The notes beneath the pieces are model-generated. The model did no database searches. It was not told the origin of the DNA and saw only the letters and a program-made list of their open reading frames with translations. The translations under genes were made by a program, and so were the position numbers. DNA of 64,000 bases from Flavobacterium faecale (GTDB taxonomy: Bacteria > Bacteroidota > Bacteroidia > Flavobacteriales > Flavobacteriaceae), in NCBI RefSeq assembly GCF_003076455.1, contig NZ_CP020918.1, forward strand, positions 496,001-560,000, given 5' to 3'. How positions within the stretch are numbered: position 1 is the stretch's first letter; every line of letters begins with the position of its first letter. This document shows, piece after piece, positions 24,599 to 33,398 of this stretch.

Positions 24599-25777
24599 TT
24601 ATCCTTTAGATCGAATAATATCTTTGAAAGTGTCCATGTACATGTCGGTGATTTTATCCATCGACAGTGCATTTGCAGCTTTAAAATTTTGCATAGCAAT
24701 TGCTTTTCTGTAGGTGTCATCGTTGAATATCTTTTCGATAGCCACAGCAAGTGATTCTGCACTTTCGGGATCAAAAAACTCTCCTTTATACCCTTCTTCT
24801 TCAACCAACAAAGCCAAATCACCCAAGTCGGGCATCACTACAGCTTTACCATAACTACCCGCTTGGTGCAATACACCCGAGCTACCCGTAGTTGACGTAT
24901 AAGGAAAAGCGACAACAGTACAATCTCCAAAAATCTTCGGCACATCTTTTTCTTCTACATAACCTGTAAAATGAATACCTTCAACGTCTTTGTACTTCTT
25001 TTGTACGCTGTCTAGATATCCAGGCGTATTAGGACTATCGGTACCTGCTACAACCACCTCAATTTTTTCGCTCGTACGCTTGCGCATAATGATCGCTGCA
25101 TCGATTAGGATTTCAACTTTTTTGTAGGTTCCAAATTTCCCAAAAGCCATAATTTGCTTTGGTCCTGGAGCCAGTTCAAATGAGGGCTCATCAATACTAT
25201 CAAATGTTCCGTGTGGAATCACTTTGACATTTTTGCAATGGTATTTATTTTCAAGAACTGTAACATATTTACTAATGGTAACGGCAACAACATCTGATTT
25301 CAAAACAAATTTGGTCAATGTTGTTCCTATAAAATTATAAATTTTTTGCGCCAATTTGTTTTTGGTAAAACCAGCACTTTCTAGGTCTACTTGTTCCAAA
25401 ATATTATGCAGTAATGAAACTGTAGGTACACCACTCAATCGTAAAACCATTGGAATCATCAATCCTAAGGCAGCAGGAATTTTTTGATCTCCAAATTTCA
25501 TGAATTGAAGATTGATCAATACAGCATCAGGTTTTTCATCTCGAATGGCATTATTGATCGAAAGAATATTCGAATAACTATTAAAAGACCAACATTCATT
25601 CACCTTTACTTTATCACTGTTTGCAAAATCAAGCTCTTTGGGATCCATAGTTTTATCACACAACAAAACTACCTCGGTAACTTCAGATTTTTGAGCAAAA
25701 TTCTTAACAAGGTGATATCCGTATTCGTTTAAAGTTACTTTACTTGGAGGAAATGCAGTGATAACAGCTATTTTCAT
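24599..25777 (-). CDS. GT4-like glycosyltransferase with altered EX7E motif
   Basis: 392 residues with a GT-B layout: N-terminal MKIAVITAFPPSKVTLNEYG, the mid-domain strand KQIMAFGKFGTYKKVEILIDA and the sugar-nucleotide region near 290-320. The usual EX7E pair is replaced: the segment reads YTSTTGSSGVLHQAGSYGKAV, so the expected Glu positions hold other residues, including Gln305. Either the enzyme belongs to a divergent GT4 branch or it is a pseudo-enzyme. It is convergent with the GH5-like gene with only a two-base gap, and follows the flippase gene by 135 bases. The GT4-plus-MOP-flippase pair recalls PelF-PelG. Confidence 0.8.
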   Translation of the reverse strand: MKIAVITAFPPSKVTLNEYGYHLVKNFAQKSEVTEVVLLCDKTMDPKELDFANSDKVKVNECWSFNSYSNILSINNAIRDEKPDAVLINLQFMKFGDQKIPAALGLMIPMVLRLSGVPTVSLLHNILEQVDLESAGFTKNKLAQKIYNFIGTTLTKFVLKSDVVAVTISKYVTVLENKYHCKNVKVIPHGTFDSIDEPSFELAPGPKQIMAFGKFGTYKKVEILIDAAIIMRKRTSEKIEVVVAGTDSPNTPGYLDSVQKKYKDVEGIHFTGYVEEKDVPKIFGDCTVVAFPYTSTTGSSGVLHQAGSYGKAVVMPDLGDLALLVEEEGYKGEFFDPESAESLAVAIEKIFNDDTYRKAIAMQNFKAANALSMDKITDMYMDTFKDIIRSKG

Positions 25778-25912
25778 AAATCGATGTTTTTAGGTTTAAT
25801 TTTTTATTTCATTTGCCTTTTTTTTCTTTTTCGAAAAAGATAAAAAAAGTCAAAATTTGATTTATTGCAAAGATTTGGGAATCTTGATTTAAATATACTA
25901 AGATTTTAGATA

Positions 25913-27169
25913 CTAATTTGATTTTTTGTTTTTATAAAAGAAAAAACACAATTGAAACACCAATAAAATCACCATTGCGATAATTTGCATGTACACTACT
26001 TGCTCCAAAGTCTCATGATGAAGAACGATAAGCCCTATTTGAGTCATACCCAAAACTGCAGATACGACCACCGGAAAATAATGATTGAGCGATAAATAAT
26101 AGTAGGCAAAAATATTAGCAATAGCAAAAAGTGATGTAGCCAAAGCGTACTTCCAAAGTAAAAACGAAATAGACACATACTCTTCACCAAACATTACACT
26201 CACCACAAATTCTGGAAAAAGTGCTGTAAAGCCAACAATCAGTGATGAAAGTACCGCAATATACCCTACATATTTTAATAATATTGGCAAGGTATCTTGA
26301 TTGTCCTTTTTCATTTGGATGACTTTTGGCAGCAAAAGCATTACAAACATCCATGCTACAAAATAAACTACACGACCAATCAAAGCTAGTGACGCGTACA
26401 AACCTGCATCGTGATTATTGAAAAAATGTTTCACCAAAATAATATCACTATTATTGATGATAATTTGAGTTAGTTCATAAAAAGCAGTTAAGGCAAAAAA
26501 CGTGGTAATGGAGCGGGTATCGATCTCGGCAACGTTGACGGCTTTGAGTCCTTTGAAAATGACTTTTTGAAACGGAAATACTCCAAACACAAAAGAAAAA
26601 ACGATTCCTAACGCAACAATTATTGAACTTGGCACGGCAGGAAAAATGAATAATGCTGCCATGGTTAATAACAATCTACTCGCCATTTCGGTTTGATAGG
26701 TGGTTGCCAATTTGTTGAGCACATTTTGACCTTGGTACAAACCTCTATTAACACTCATCATGAAATAAAGCGGTATACCGAATCCAAAAATATAAAACAT
26801 TGAGGCCGTTTGGGTATGGAATACAGCCTGTAATTCTTGATAGAAAACAACAATAGCAATCCCAAATGCAATACCCAAAATGGCAGCGTACTTGGAAATG
26901 AGTTTTATAAAAGCCAAGAGTTTATTTTCTTCGAATAAAACAGCATACTTTGCCGTTACAATTTGAAAGGTCATTCCAACGAAAGACAGAATCAATAGAA
27001 GGGTGATTAAAATGGCCGCATCCGAGAACTCTTCTGGACCCAATAATCGGCCTAAAAGTAAATTATACAAATAATTCCCTCCGTTGACCAGTAGTATGGT
27101 CACCATAAAGAGTTGTTCTGGGCTAAGCTTCTTTGGTATTTTAGCAATCAGATTTGAGGCTATCTTCAT
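25913..27169 (-). CDS. MOP-superfamily polysaccharide flippase
   Basis: 418 residues with about twelve hydrophobic segments, matching the oligosaccharide flippase (Wzx/MATE-like) fold. Landmarks are QLFMVTILLVNGGNYLYNLL with GRLLGPEEFSDAAIL near the N-terminus, and GLYASLALIGRVVYFVAW about two thirds in. These proteins move lipid-linked or growing glycan across the inner membrane. It sits between a STAS protein gene (31 bases upstream) and a GT4 gene on the same strand, inside the exopolysaccharide locus. I cannot tell from motifs whether it is closer to Wzx or to PelG. Confidence 0.88.
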   Translation of the reverse strand: MKIASNLIAKIPKKLSPEQLFMVTILLVNGGNYLYNLLLGRLLGPEEFSDAAILITLLLILSFVGMTFQIVTAKYAVLFEENKLLAFIKLISKYAAILGIAFGIAIVVFYQELQAVFHTQTASMFYIFGFGIPLYFMMSVNRGLYQGQNVLNKLATTYQTEMASRLLLTMAALFIFPAVPSSIIVALGIVFSFVFGVFPFQKVIFKGLKAVNVAEIDTRSITTFFALTAFYELTQIIINNSDIILVKHFFNNHDAGLYASLALIGRVVYFVAWMFVMLLLPKVIQMKKDNQDTLPILLKYVGYIAVLSSLIVGFTALFPEFVVSVMFGEEYVSISFLLWKYALATSLFAIANIFAYYYLSLNHYFPVVVSAVLGMTQIGLIVLHHETLEQVVYMQIIAMVILLVFQLCFFFYKNKKSN

Positions 27170-27200
27170 TACTTTTGGGGGTTTTGGACTTGTAGTCAGC

Positions 27201-27491
27201 TTATATCAGGAGGCTAATCTGATTCATGGCTACAAATTGATTTTTGACAATACTATTTTTTCTTCCAAACACATAGAACATTTTTTGATCGCTCATGGCT
27301 TTCTCTCGCACAGCAAGAATACTTTTTACAGATTCACGATCCATCGATACTACATCCTCTAAAGAAAGTACGATACCTTTTGAATTTGCAATAAATTCGT
27401 TCAATTGATTTTCTAAATATACACAATTTTCTGAGTTTAATAAGCCTTTTACTTCATGAACTCCTCCGTTATAATTCATTTCTAATACCAT
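27201..27491 (-). CDS. STAS domain protein
   Basis: A ~96-residue single-domain protein from the ATG at 27491; another ATG at 27479 is possible and a TTG at 27524 is unlikely. The pattern strand-GLLNSENCVYLENQLNEFI-strand (GIVLSLEDVVSMD)-helix is that of STAS anti-sigma-factor antagonists. The usual phospho-site D-S-x-G is replaced by MDRESVKSIL, so the Ser in ESVK may or may not be phosphorylated. It lies 31 bases before the flippase gene and is divergent from the TPR/barrel gene. It is probably a local regulatory partner of the exopolysaccharide machinery; its kinase or phosphatase is not visible nearby. Confidence 0.7.
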   Translation of the reverse strand: MVLEMNYNGGVHEVKGLLNSENCVYLENQLNEFIANSKGIVLSLEDVVSMDRESVKSILAVREKAMSDQKMFYVFGRKNSIVKNQFVAMNQISLLI

Positions 27492-27639
27492 AATATGTTT
27501 AATTTTGTAATTGTAGGTATGCAAATATCACGAATTAAACGCTTCACGTTAGAATCCTTAGACGAACGACACGAAAGTGTAGACGAAATATTACTATATT
27601 ATCCTTAACTTGCATCAATGAATCCCAGATCTTAAAAAA

Positions 27640-29700
27640 ATGAAAATAATTCTAAAAACTTCCCTACTATTAAGCCTACTATTTACGTTCTCAATGCGTG
27701 CGCAAGACATGAAAGAAGGCTTTGGGTATCTTGAAAAAGGAGATTTTGCAAAAGCAGAAACTTTCTTTAGTACTATATTAAAGGAGTACCCAACCAACAA
27801 AACTGCTCGTCTGTGTTACGCACGTGCTATAGGACTAAACCAGCAGGCCGACAAAGCCCTTGAAAATTTTATTCAATTAAAGAAAGAATATCCAGGCGAT
27901 TTAGAAATTGAATTGAACTATGCCGAATCACTTCTTTGGAATAAAAAATTTGATGACGCAAAGGTATTCTACACCTCCTTGGTCGAAAAATACCCCACAA
28001 ACTTTGTTGCTCACTTGGGTTTTGCCAATACGCTTTCGAACTTAAAAGAATATCCCGAAGCCTTACGCAACGTTAACAAAGCCTTGACCTTGTCTCCAGG
28101 CAACACCGGAGCTTTGATTTCTAGAAAATACATCAAGCTAGGATATGCCTATAAAAATGTAAGCGAAAAGAAATTTACAGAAGCCGAAACCTACTATGAT
28201 GAAATTTTAAAAGATTTTCCGCTAGACAAAGAAACTTTGATGAACAAGGCAAATATGTATTTGATCACCAAAGAAATTGCAAAAGGAAAAGAAGTGTACA
28301 ACCTACTCGCACCTGCGCAACCTGTAATCGCTTTGAACGGATTGTCACTTTTGGACCATATTGACAAAAAAGAAAAAAGTGCTTTGGAACTTGCAACAAC
28401 ATCATTAGAAAAATCAAAAACAATTACAGACGAAAGTTTGCAAAAACAAACCAAAGAACGCTACACACAAGCCTTAATTTGGAATAAGAAATACAAAGAA
28501 GCTTATGCCTACATTGCGGACTTAAAAGTACAATACCCCAACGAAAACTGGGTTTTATCCTTATCGGCCACGTTGGACATTTACAAAAGTAATTTTCCGG
28601 AGAGTATTACCTCTTATAAAAAAATACTTGAAAATGATAGTAAATCTTTTGATGGAAATCTAGGGATTGCCAATGCCTTCAAAGCATCTGGACTTACCTC
28701 TAAAGCTTACCAAGCAGCCTTGACCACTCTAGAAATTTTTAAAGATCAAGGTGATGCTATGAATTTTATAAAAAACATGAAAGCCGATTTCACTCCCTAT
28801 TTGGAAGAGAAACTAACCTACTCCTTTGACAACGGTAACAATACTGCTTATGCCTCTCGCACGCTAGTTAGCATTCCGCTTTCGACCAAATGGACCGTAA
28901 ATACTACTTATCAGTATCGAAAAACTGAAAATTCGGTTACCAAAGCAGCTGCTGAGAGTAACGATTTTCTACTAGGAGCAACCTATCAGTTTCACCCAAA
29001 GATTAGTTACACATTAGAAGCAGGTGTAAACTCTGCCAACTCTACAACTACTAGCTATACGCAAGTTTTAATCAATACCTACTTTAAACTGAAACCAATG
29101 AAATTGCAAGATTTGGAAGTTGGTTTTAAAAGAGAGATGCAAAACTTTAATTCTGATTTGATTGACAAAGAGATTGCTACCAACAATTACTACTTGAATT
29201 ATAACTTGAGTACCAATTTTAATTTTGGATGGTTTACACAGTACTTTTTCACTGCACAAACAGATAATAATAATCGAAACTTATTGTTTACTTCCTTTTA
29301 TTACAACTTCATGTCGAGTCCAGTACTTAAGGGAGGTTTAAATTACCAATACATCGCTTTTAAAGATCGTGTACCAGCAGATTATTTCAGTCCAAAACGA
29401 TTTAATGCTGTAGAGTTGTTTCTTGAAATTTTGAAAGATGAGAACGGGATCGAACCTAAATCTTGGTTTTACCATGCCAATGTAGCATCGGGATTTCAGT
29501 TTAAAGAAAGTGATGCCAAGGAATGGACCTATAGAGTACAAGCAAAATTAGGGTATAAATTTTCTGATCGCTTCTTGGCCAACATCTACGGATTACGAAG
29601 CAACATTGCCTCTACCTCAGCGTCAGGATTTACTTTTAACGAATTTGGACTCCGTTTGAAATGGAAGCTAACCTCTAAGCCTTTGTTTAAATTACAATAA
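27640..29700 (+). CDS. TPR and outer-membrane beta-barrel exporter
   Basis: 686 residues with a signal peptide (MKIILKTSLLLSLLFTFSMRAQ). Residues ~25-380 hold about ten TPR repeats (for example EGFGYLEKGDFAKAETFFS and EALRNVNKALTLSPGN). Residues ~395-686 show alternating amphipathic strands rich in aromatic residues and end in FNEFGLRLKWKLTSKPLFKLQ, as expected of an outer-membrane beta-barrel (YaiO-like). This is the periplasmic scaffold plus barrel layout of PelB, PgaA and BcsC, which export exopolysaccharide. The position beside the flippase, GT4 and GH5-like genes supports that role. It has its own terminator downstream. Export activity is inferred from architecture. Confidence 0.75.
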   Translation: MKIILKTSLLLSLLFTFSMRAQDMKEGFGYLEKGDFAKAETFFSTILKEYPTNKTARLCYARAIGLNQQADKALENFIQLKKEYPGDLEIELNYAESLLWNKKFDDAKVFYTSLVEKYPTNFVAHLGFANTLSNLKEYPEALRNVNKALTLSPGNTGALISRKYIKLGYAYKNVSEKKFTEAETYYDEILKDFPLDKETLMNKANMYLITKEIAKGKEVYNLLAPAQPVIALNGLSLLDHIDKKEKSALELATTSLEKSKTITDESLQKQTKERYTQALIWNKKYKEAYAYIADLKVQYPNENWVLSLSATLDIYKSNFPESITSYKKILENDSKSFDGNLGIANAFKASGLTSKAYQAALTTLEIFKDQGDAMNFIKNMKADFTPYLEEKLTYSFDNGNNTAYASRTLVSIPLSTKWTVNTTYQYRKTENSVTKAAAESNDFLLGATYQFHPKISYTLEAGVNSANSTTTSYTQVLINTYFKLKPMKLQDLEVGFKREMQNFNSDLIDKEIATNNYYLNYNLSTNFNFGWFTQYFFTAQTDNNNRNLLFTSFYYNFMSSPVLKGGLNYQYIAFKDRVPADYFSPKRFNAVELFLEILKDENGIEPKSWFYHANVASGFQFKESDAKEWTYRVQAKLGYKFSDRFLANIYGLRSNIASTSASGFTFNEFGLRLKWKLTSKPLFKLQ

Positions 29701-29723
29701 TTTTTATCGAAATACATTCTAAG

Positions 29724-29748
29724 AGCTATCCATTGGGTAGCTTTTTTT
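29724..29748 (+). terminator. Terminator of the TPR/barrel gene
   Basis: AGCTATCC (29724-29731) pairs with GGGTAGCT (29735-29742), with one G-T pair and a three-base loop, followed by a T-run. A second hairpin with a minus-strand T-run lies at 29772-29791. Confidence 0.8.
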
Positions 29749-29754
29749 ATTTCG

Positions 29755-30060
29755 ATATAAAGCAAAAAAAAGACTGCTCGTGGTAGCAGCCTTTTCTAAC
29801 TAAACAACGTAGTTACCAAATAAATTTGTGTTTTTGGAATTGTTTGGTTATCCTTAATACTTCTCAGTACTTGAACAGTGTTTACAATTTAAATATAGAA
29901 TGAATAGTGAGTACTAAAAACTATTTAATTTGAGACAAAAAGAGTGGTTATCCTTTCATTCTATAGTGTAAAGATACGTTGACTATGAAAGAATTTTTTG
30001 TATTATTCGATAAGTATAGGCTAGACTTTCGACGAATGGTTTGTAGCGGGCGATAAACAA
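29755..30060. other. Non-coding gap between convergent genes
   Basis: About 300 bases with no credible gene. TATAGAATG (from ~29893) and CATTCTATA (from ~29957) are complementary at a distance of about 55 bases, and GGTTATCC occurs twice. These may be remnants or a small structured RNA. I see no promoter that would decide it. Confidence 0.3.
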
Positions 30061-30064
30061 AAAA

Positions 30065-30101
30065 AAACGAACTATCTTTTTGAGCAAAAAGTAGTTCGTT
30101 T
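30065..30101 (-). terminator. Terminator of first 115-aa paralogue
   Basis: AAACGAACTA pairs with TAGTTCGTTT; read on the minus strand the stem is followed by a run of T. The loop itself contains complementary CTTTTTG/CAAAAAG. Confidence 0.85.
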
Positions 30102-30127
30102 TAAAATTTATAGTAGGTAATTTTTTT

Positions 30128-30475
30128 CTATCCTATTAGTTGTAATTGGTCGCTATCAAGGTTCAATAACTCACGAACCTCGTGTATGTTTGGTAAAACG
30201 ATTTGATCGTTTAAATAGGATAAAAATGGCTTTAGCGCAGCGTGGCTAATCACACGCGTTGTCTTATTTTTTTCGGCACCTTTCATCGCATCCGACTTAT
30301 GCATTGGACCTGCCCAATTAAGATTGTAACAGTATCCTAAAGTTTCGTTGCGAACGAAAGTTATATTCTCGTCATTAATCATTGTCCAACGTGTTGAAAC
30401 CAAATAGTATCCTGCAACATCATTTGTAACAGTGTTCATCTCAATACGATCTATGTTAGGTACTTTTGTTTCCAT
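30128..30475 (-). CDS. Unknown 115-aa protein, tandem paralogue 1
   Basis: A 115-residue soluble-looking protein with no signal peptide or transmembrane helix. It shares an ungapped, clearly homologous sequence with the next gene upstream: GYYLVSTRWTMIND, ITFVR, LGYCYNL, WAGPM, NKTTR, SH..LKPF, LN, VLPN, EVR.L..LDS..LQL. Conserved Trp, Cys and His residues suggest a real folded domain, but I do not recognise the family. It has its own terminator and an upstream region that is also duplicated, so each copy is a separate transcription unit. Its place just downstream of the LytTR operon makes it a candidate regulatory target. Confidence 0.7.
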   Translation of the reverse strand: METKVPNIDRIEMNTVTNDVAGYYLVSTRWTMINDENITFVRNETLGYCYNLNWAGPMHKSDAMKGAEKNKTTRVISHAALKPFLSYLNDQIVLPNIHEVRELLNLDSDQLQLIG

Positions 30476-30580
30476 CTTTGTTCTTTTTTAAATCCTTAAC
30501 CAAAGTACTATTATTTAGTTAAATAGACCAATTTAATCGATGAACGGTAAACATTTACATTTATGGTAGTATTAACCTTA
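30476..30580 (-). promoter_or_regulatory. Upstream region shared by the two paralogues
   Basis: This stretch aligns well with 31217-31310 upstream of the second copy: the leader (TTTTTAAAT), GTACTTT about 30 bases before the ATG, and TTCATCGATTA further up. On the minus strand TTG, ~21 bases, then TACTTTG here (TTG, ~20 bases, TACTTTA in the other copy) could be the promoter. The remainder of the gap up to 30786 is AT-rich and shows nothing else. Confidence 0.5.
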
Positions 30581-30786
30581 TTTAAAATTGAATCCTAAGC
30601 TAATCACAAGAATTATAACCACCTCATAAACAACTGTTTAAACTTTATCTTTTTTAATTAAAAATATAACTGCTTGTTATTAACATATAAGTAGTTTTAA
30701 ATTTGAAGAAAAAAATGTATTCCTTAAAGTTCATTTACCAGTACCAGAATACTATTCGCTGAGATGAAAAAATAATAATCAAAAAA

Positions 30787-30807
30787 AACTACCTCAAATC
30801 GGTAGTT
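30787..30807 (-). terminator. Terminator of second 115-aa paralogue
   Basis: AACTACC (30787-30793) and GGTAGTT (30801-30807) form the stem; on the minus strand it ends in eight T. Confidence 0.85.
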
Positions 30808-30868
30808 CTTGTAATTATTGCGCTTGTATGATTTTAAAAAGTAAGTTGCATCTATTAACCAACTGTAA

Positions 30869-31216
30869 TTAGTTAGCAAGTTGTAATTCACCACTATCAA
30901 GTCCAATCAATTTACGGACTTCTGGAGAATTAGGTAGTACCATTTCGTTATTTAAAAATGCTATAAAGGGTTTCAAAATACAATGGCTAACAATACGAGT
31001 TGTTTTATTGGATTGATTTGCTTTTTCTGCATCGAACTTGTTCATAGGACCAGCCCATTTTAAGTTGTAACAGTATCCCAACGATTTACTACGAACAAAA
31101 GTGATGCTCTTATCGTTAATCATGGTCCAACGAGTAGATACTAAATAATATCCTGCTGGATCACTGTTTGTATCGTTTGTAATTATTATTTCTGAGGTAG
31201 GTAATTTTAAATCCAT
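30869..31216 (-). CDS. Unknown 115-aa protein, tandem paralogue 2
   Basis: The ATG at 31216 is chosen over one at 31270, because it gives exactly the length of the other copy and lies at the same distance from the conserved upstream region. The sequence is ungapped against paralogue 1 over the last ~95 residues, while the first 20 differ. It has the same conserved landmarks (YYLVSTRWTMIND, YCYNLKWAGPM, NKTTRIVSH). There is no signal peptide. It lies between the signalling operon and paralogue 1, with its own terminator. Function unknown; duplication with promoter suggests dosage or differential use. Confidence 0.7.
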   Translation of the reverse strand: MDLKLPTSEIIITNDTNSDPAGYYLVSTRWTMINDKSITFVRSKSLGYCYNLKWAGPMNKFDAEKANQSNKTTRIVSHCILKPFIAFLNNEMVLPNSPEVRKLIGLDSGELQLAN

Positions 31217-31324
31217 CTTGTCTCTTTTTAAATACACTGCTAAAGTACAGTAAATACGTTTAAACGACAATTATAATCGATGAAATGCAATATTTTATTT
31301 ATATTGTAGTACTTTTAATGTAAT

Positions 31325-32044
31325 TTAAAGAACATTTAATCTATTTAAAAGTTCAGCTCGGTTTGAACGGCTTACTGGAACAACATCTTTTGCGATCAAA
31401 ACACTATTGTCCTCGATATCAACAATTTTCTTAATATTGATAATAAAGGAACGATGGACTTTCAAAAATAAATCTGAAGGTAGTTTATCTTCAATCTTTT
31501 TTAAGGTTGAGTGAACGATGTAATTTTTCGCCTCTGTTTTTATGTGGATATAGTCTCCTTTTGCTTCAATCAAATTAACCGATTCAAAGTTTATTTTTAT
31601 CAAGCGACGATCAACATTAACATAAAAATCATTTGAACCCTCTTCATGGATTACTTTGGAATCAGACTCAAGTGCTACTGCAGGACTCGCTGGTTTGGAA
31701 ACAGATAATTTTTGAATGGCCTTCAAAAATCTAGCTTCGGTGATAGGTTTTACCAAATAATCAACGATACAGCTGTATTCAAAAGCTTCTATAGCAAAAT
31801 TACGGTCAGAGGTAACTAAGATTATGTTTGGAGGGTTTTTAATGGTTTGAATAAAATCAAAGCCAGTAAAATTGGGCATGTGGATGTCTAAGAAGATTAC
31901 ATCCACTTCCTTTTGGTTCAAGAATTTTATCGCATCAATCGGACTAGAAAAATCTCCCAATTGTGTCAAATCGGTATAGTTGGCAACAAATTGGCTCATA
32001 ATGGCTCTTGCCATTTCTTCATCGTCTACAATAATGCAATTCAT
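31325..32044 (-). CDS. LytTR response regulator
   Basis: 239 residues: receiver domain (acidic pair Asp7/Asp8, phospho-acceptor Asp53 in FLDIHMP, Lys99 in VKP) and a LytTR DNA-binding domain (~135-239; YIHIKTEAKNYIVHSTLKK, FLKVHRSFIIN). LytTR proteins bind direct repeats through a beta-fold. It is the last gene of a seven-gene minus-strand signalling operon, 12 bases after the HPt gene, and no other DNA-binding output is encoded in that operon. It is therefore the probable transcriptional end point of the phosphorelay. Targets are not known; the 115-aa paralogues and the exopolysaccharide genes are the obvious neighbours to test. Confidence 0.93.
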   Translation of the reverse strand: MNCIIVDDEEMARAIMSQFVANYTDLTQLGDFSSPIDAIKFLNQKEVDVIFLDIHMPNFTGFDFIQTIKNPPNIILVTSDRNFAIEAFEYSCIVDYLVKPITEARFLKAIQKLSVSKPASPAVALESDSKVIHEEGSNDFYVNVDRRLIKINFESVNLIEAKGDYIHIKTEAKNYIVHSTLKKIEDKLPSDLFLKVHRSFIINIKKIVDIEDNSVLIAKDVVPVSRSNRAELLNRLNVL

Positions 32045-32056
32045 ATAGTGCGGTTT

Positions 32057-32374
32057 TTATAATTGTATTACAAACTCCTGCATCGCCTTTAATAAATTTT
32101 CAAAATCTTCTTTCAGGACCAAGGACTTCTCTTTCAAATTATCTTCATAATCTGAAGCAATATAATAACTTTTTTCGAGACCAAGTATAGAAACTTTGTG
32201 CTTTAATTTGTGAACTGCTAAAGCAGCTTGAATATAGTCTCCATTTTTTAGTTCATTTTCGTATAATTCCACTTCAAGAGGCAGCTCTCTTTTTAAAATA
32301 CCGATTAGTTTATTTTTAAATTCCTGGTTATCTCCAGATAGATCGTTGATGTAGTTTAAATTAGGTGTTTCCAT
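32057..32374 (-). CDS. HPt phosphotransfer protein
   Basis: 105 residues from the ATG at 32374, which overlaps the end of the kinase gene by 14 bases; a TTG at 32410 is less likely. It is an all-helical single HPt domain. The phosphorylated His is residue 55 in AVHKLKHKVSILGLE, a good match to the HPt consensus. As a stand-alone HPt it would carry phosphate between receiver domains, and the operon offers two: the receiver-only protein at 37450-37863 and the LytTR regulator next door. Confidence 0.88.
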   Translation of the reverse strand: METPNLNYINDLSGDNQEFKNKLIGILKRELPLEVELYENELKNGDYIQAALAVHKLKHKVSILGLEKSYYIASDYEDNLKEKSLVLKEDFENLLKAMQEFVIQL

Positions 32375-33398
32375 TATCTTTAGGTATTGTAAAATAAAAT
32401 GTTGTTCCAACTTTGACTTGACTTTCGAGCCAAATTTTTCCTTTATAGAATTGAATAATTTTTTTGACTATCGATAACCCAATTCCTGATGACATACCAT
32501 CATTTTGCAATTTGGTAAAAACATCAAATATTTTGGTTTGATACGCCTCGGGTATTCCCATTCCGTTATCCTTTATAGCAAAAGTTATTTCGTTGTCCGT
32601 TTCCGTGCTAGAAATATCAATTACCACTTCGCTTTTATCGTTGTATTTAATGGCGTTTTGAATCAGGTTTTGAAATAACTGTTTATATCGGAAGTCATTC
32701 CCTTCCAAAACAGGTAAATCATTTAATATATTTACTGAAACATTCTCTTTAATATCAATCGTTTTCAAGATATCGTCTACCAAGACATTTAAATCAATCA
32801 TACGATCTTCGCTATTTTGCGTTTCAACCGAAGAGTAATTTAAAATTCCTTTAATCAGCAAATCCATCTTTTCCACATTCGACAAAATCACGTTTAATGA
32901 CTTTTTATTCGTATCAGTCATCATCTCTTGATTGTCTTGCATAAACCAGTTGATCAAAGTGTCAATGCTACGCAAGGGCGCTTTTAGATCATGAGATACC
33001 ATGTGTGCATACTCACTTAAGGCTTGATTTTGTTTTTCAAGATTAAATAACAATTCTTCTCTCTGCTTATTGATTTTGACAATCTCCATCGATTGTTGCT
33101 TGATATATTCAGTAGAATCAAAATCATCCATCTTGGAGGTAAGTTCAGAGTCTAGACTCATAGAGTCCAGAATAACTTGAAGATTTTTATTGACATCTTT
33201 TAGACTTTCTGCCTCATCTCTCAACCTTTGATTGGCTTCAAAAAGTTCGTCAGAACTAATTTTCATGGCCCGTTGCAGCATCTCAATCTGACTTTCATAA
33301 TTTTGGTACGAATCATTAATTGCTACCAAAAAAATGTCCAAATCATTGAGACCTCCTTTTAATTTTTTATCTATTTGTCTTTTTAGCAGTGAGTGCAT
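32361..33398 (-). CDS. Soluble histidine kinase, FIST partner
   Basis: 345 residues with no transmembrane segment. An N-terminal helical/coiled-coil part (~15-130; DIFLVAINDSYQNYESQIEM, then ISSDELFEANQRL) is of the kind found in kinases encoded beside FIST proteins. It is followed by HisKA with His136 in HMVSHDLKAPLRS and an HATPase domain (NAIKYN, DNGMGIP, GIGLSIVKK). There is no sensor domain of its own, so it should take its input from the FIST protein encoded directly upstream with a TAATG stop-start overlap. It has no receiver, so phosphate must pass to a separate protein. Confidence 0.9.
   Translation of the reverse strand: MHSLLKRQIDKKLKGGLNDLDIFLVAINDSYQNYESQIEMLQRAMKISSDELFEANQRLRDEAESLKDVNKNLQVILDSMSLDSELTSKMDDFDSTEYIKQQSMEIVKINKQREELLFNLEKQNQALSEYAHMVSHDLKAPLRSIDTLINWFMQDNQEMMTDTNKKSLNVILSNVEKMDLLIKGILNYSSVETQNSEDRMIDLNVLVDDILKTIDIKENVSVNILNDLPVLEGNDFRYKQLFQNLIQNAIKYNDKSEVVIDISSTETDNEITFAIKDNGMGIPEAYQTKIFDVFTKLQNDGMSSGIGLSIVKKIIQFYKGKIWLESQVKVGTTFYFTIPKDNGNT

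Noticed and set aside
24328..24822. Frames on both strands around the GH5/GT4 junction
   Set aside because: Each lies in an alternative frame of the GH5-like or GT4 gene, which have catalytic or fold motifs.
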